Positions 45,791 through 48,197 of a stretch of 48,197 bases of DNA are shown here, one piece after another. The DNA lies in NCBI GenBank assembly GCA_041399085.1, contig JAWKTM010000059.1, positions 1-48,197 of the forward strand. Direction: 5' to 3'. Numbering within the stretch: the stretch's first letter is position 1; each line of letters starts with the position of its first letter. The notes under the pieces are model-generated. The model made no database searches, was not told the origin of the DNA, and saw only the letters and a program-made list of their open reading frames with translations. The stretch comes from JAWKTM01 sp041399085 (GTDB lineage Bacteria; Planctomycetota; Planctomycetia; Pirellulales; Pirellulaceae). The position numbers and the translations under genes were made by a program.

Positions 45791-48197
45791 TTAACGTGTC
45801 AAAATACGAGTGGACTCAGGACGATCATCGTCGGCCGAACGATCATCGTTCTCGTCCAATACATGATTCGCCTCGCCAGCGTCGACCTCAACATCCGCCG
45901 CGGAAGTGTTTTCTCCCAGCACCAAATAGTCGTCGGATTCATTTATCGCTTGAGACAAACTAGCTGAATGCGACGCGGAACTCGATGACTTTTCCGCCGC
46001 GATCACAGTGCGGGCGGGTGGAACTTCGCGGGCAGATATGACTTCGACCTCCGGTCTAGCCGCGACGCCAGCGTCAAGGATCGGCGAGGTTTCCAACGAA
46101 GCCTGCTCCGCGGCGTCCTCTTCTCCTCCGGCGCCCTTCGGCTTTCGTAGGTGTTCGGGCAAAGTCTCGTGAATCGATACCGGCGTCACCAAGTGGACAT
46201 ACGCGCTATAGAACGTCGGCACCAGGAACAGAATCAAGGGGGTTGCCACAAGCAGCCCAAACGCCAGCGTCGCGGCCATCGGAATCAAAATCTGAGCCTG
46301 GAACGAAGTCTCCGTTAACAGCGGCAACAGTCCGGCGATCGTCGTGATGGAGGTAAGAAACACTGGCCGAAAACGCCGCTGACCCGCCTCTTCGATGGCC
46401 TGTGAAATCGTGATCCCATCGTGAACGCGATGATTGATAAAGTCGATTAACACAATCGAGTCGTTCACAACGACACCCGTTAGGGCGACGAATCCAAACA
46501 TCGTGAAAATAGTAAGCGGAATCCCCATTATCATATGACCTAACACCGCGCCGACGAATCCAAACGGGATGATCATCAACACCAAAATCGGCTGCAGGTA
46601 GGAACGGAACTCCAGTGTGAGCAACACAAACATAGCCAGGATTGCGATCCCCAACCCAATGACCATGCTGCGCATCGACTCTGCGTTCTGTTCGGCTTGG
46701 CCTTCCCACCGAACCGAGACGCCAGGGTAGTGAGGCAGATTCTCGGGCATCCAATTCTCTTGCAGATCCGCCACAATTCGGGCCGCATTCGCGCCCGACG
46801 CCTCATCCACATCGGCTGTGATCGTGATCGAACGAAGTTGATCGATACGGTTGATTACCGAATATCCACGCGTCGTCTTGACTTCCGCCAATTCCGTCAA
46901 AGGCACCATGCCGCCCTGCGGCGTCGGCACACGGATATCTTTGAAACTGGCAAACGAACGCCGCTCGTCGCGAGGATACCGGACCATCAGCTTCACTTCG
47001 TGTCGCCCCCGTTGCAGACGCATTACTTCCGCGCGTAGTAGGCGGCCCGAATGTTTCAGCCAAATCCCCCGCGGATCGCCCCAAAGCCTTCGCACGCTCT
47101 TTGATGTTGAACTGGAATTCCCACTTGCCTGGCGTGGAATCGTCCCGAATATCAAAGACCCCCTCATAGTCCCCTAGCTTCTGCTTGATCTGCTCGACGG
47201 CGTTCTCCAACTGCTCCATATCATCCGTGCGTGCCAACAGTTTGAACTCGATCGCCGCGCCGCCCGGTCCGAACGCGGGCGTACCGAAAACAACACTCTC
47301 CGCATTCGGAAACTCGCCCGCCCGTTCGCGCCACAACCGAAGAATTTCGTTGCTATGAGCATGTTTGCGTAGCGATGTATCGAGCAACTCGACTTCAATC
47401 GCCCCCACATGGCTTCCCGAAGTTCTGGATTCCGGCCCTTGGGGACCCGCGCCCGTCACTTGCCCTACCGTACGGTGCTTGACCACCACCAGCGACTCAC
47501 CCGACTGCGACAGTTCCTTGTTTACCTCGTCCAATGCGTCGGCTAGACGTTGTGTGGCCGCGTCGGTCAAGGACCCCGGAGTGCCGTCGGGATAGACGAT
47601 CTTCGCTTGAATCCAGTTGCTATCCAGCTTGGGAAACAGCACAAACGGAGTGATACCGGCCCGAACGACGCCCACTGCGACAAGAATCAATGTGACGCCG
47701 CTGGCAATCACTACCCCCGGGTTGTGAATCGACCAGGATAACGCCGGCGCGTAGATTTTGGCGATCACATAATCCATCCATTGCGACAGATGTTTGTTAA
47801 CCCAAATGAGCCCGTCGCCGACGATTCGGAATGGGTACAACACGATCGACAAAATTCGCAGGAACAGATTTTCCTCGTGAGCCAAGTGACAAGGCAACAC
47901 AAACGTGCTTTCCGCCAGCGATATCAGCAACATGGCAATGACCGCGACCGGCATCACCGCGATAAATTTGCCCATCACTCCGGCCACGAACAACAACGGC
48001 AGAAAGGCGATCACGGTCGTGCCGACGCTGGTCAACACCGATGGGATAACCTCATAAGCCCCATCCACGGCGGCTTGAGCGAACGGTTTTCCCATCAGTC
48101 GATGTTCGTGAATGTTTTCGCCAATCACGATGGCATCGTCCACTACGATACCCAATGCCATGAGGAAGGCGAACATCGTGAGCATGTTCAGCGTCTC
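45791..48197 (-). pseudogene. RND-family efflux permease (AcrB/MMPL-like), 5' end beyond the window, frameshifted
   Basis: The C-terminal two thirds of a resistance-nodulation-division permease, which would export substrates from the inner membrane using the proton gradient together with a membrane-fusion partner. The N-terminal end lies beyond 48197. Visible are ALGIVVDDAIVIGENIHEH in helix 4, with the proton-relay Asp pair, the porter domain, helices VIGLGIAILAMFVLLTLEF and MFGFVALTGVVVNDSIVLI, and an acidic Ser/Glu tail of about 110 residues. The frame changes near 47032-47052. The expected FRAAYYGAEVMRLQRGR needs one base added before GCC GCC and one before GCG GAA. Both parts are otherwise intact, so an indel artefact is likely. 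Confidence 0.85.

Overview
The window looks like a chromosomal segment of a planctomycete, most likely in or near the Pirellulales. Four things point there: a type I sulfatase with a secretion signal; a secreted Gfo/Idh/MocA oxidoreductase and a Tat-type sugar-isomerase-like protein; the linked TIGR03545/TIGR03546 pair; and an ECF sigma factor beside a zinc-finger/Ser-Thr kinase/leucine-rich-repeat gene. Interspersed palindromes of a kind familiar from planctomycete genomes fit as well. This assignment is inferred from gene content; there is no rRNA or other phylogenetic marker here. I saw no tRNA, rRNA or CRISPR array.

Layout. 0.3-3.8 kb: a Lys/Ala-repeat histone H1-like protein converges on a leftward group of a degenerate NtrC-like regulator, a receiver-like protein and the Fe-S/P-loop ATPase Mrp. 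3.8-8.2 kb: a leftward epmB - flavin oxidoreductase - sialidase cluster, the last two broken by frameshifts, diverges from efp. EpmB modifies EF-P, so the divergent pair is functional. 8.2-12.6 kb: a 21-bp minisatellite, the TIGR03546/TIGR03545 membrane pair and a secreted oxidoreductase. 12.7-14.4 kb: non-coding repeats, including about 30 units of a second 21-bp minisatellite. 14.4-23.8 kb: a genomic graveyard holding an IS110 remnant, a decayed ECF sigma/kinase/LRR locus, unrecognised small fragments, an IS66 remnant and a piece of another transposase.

23.8-32.7 kb: a leftward folP operon, a sulfatase, pyruvate phosphate dikinase, a MerR/B12-domain regulator that lacks the cobalamin-binding His residues, and a sigma-70 family factor with a duplicated 19-bp element upstream. 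32.8-33.1 kb: a third array with a 42-bp (2 x 21) period. 33.2-48.2 kb: queC, an MFS transporter, small planctomycete-type proteins, a Trm112-like protein, a GH15 glycosidase, truB, a PolB-type exonuclease, a Uma2 nuclease, bioF and an RND efflux permease that runs off the right edge.

Two themes stand out. First, three unrelated intergenic regions carry tandem arrays whose period is 21 bp or exactly twice that. This equals two turns of B-DNA, so a conserved core would repeat on one face of the helix. Second, single-base frameshifts recur even in ordinary housekeeping-like genes (flavin oxidoreductase, sialidase, RND permease), sometimes as compensating pairs. Residual indel errors in the assembly are therefore a serious alternative to true pseudogenes. 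All functional calls rest on motif recognition by eye; no database search was run.
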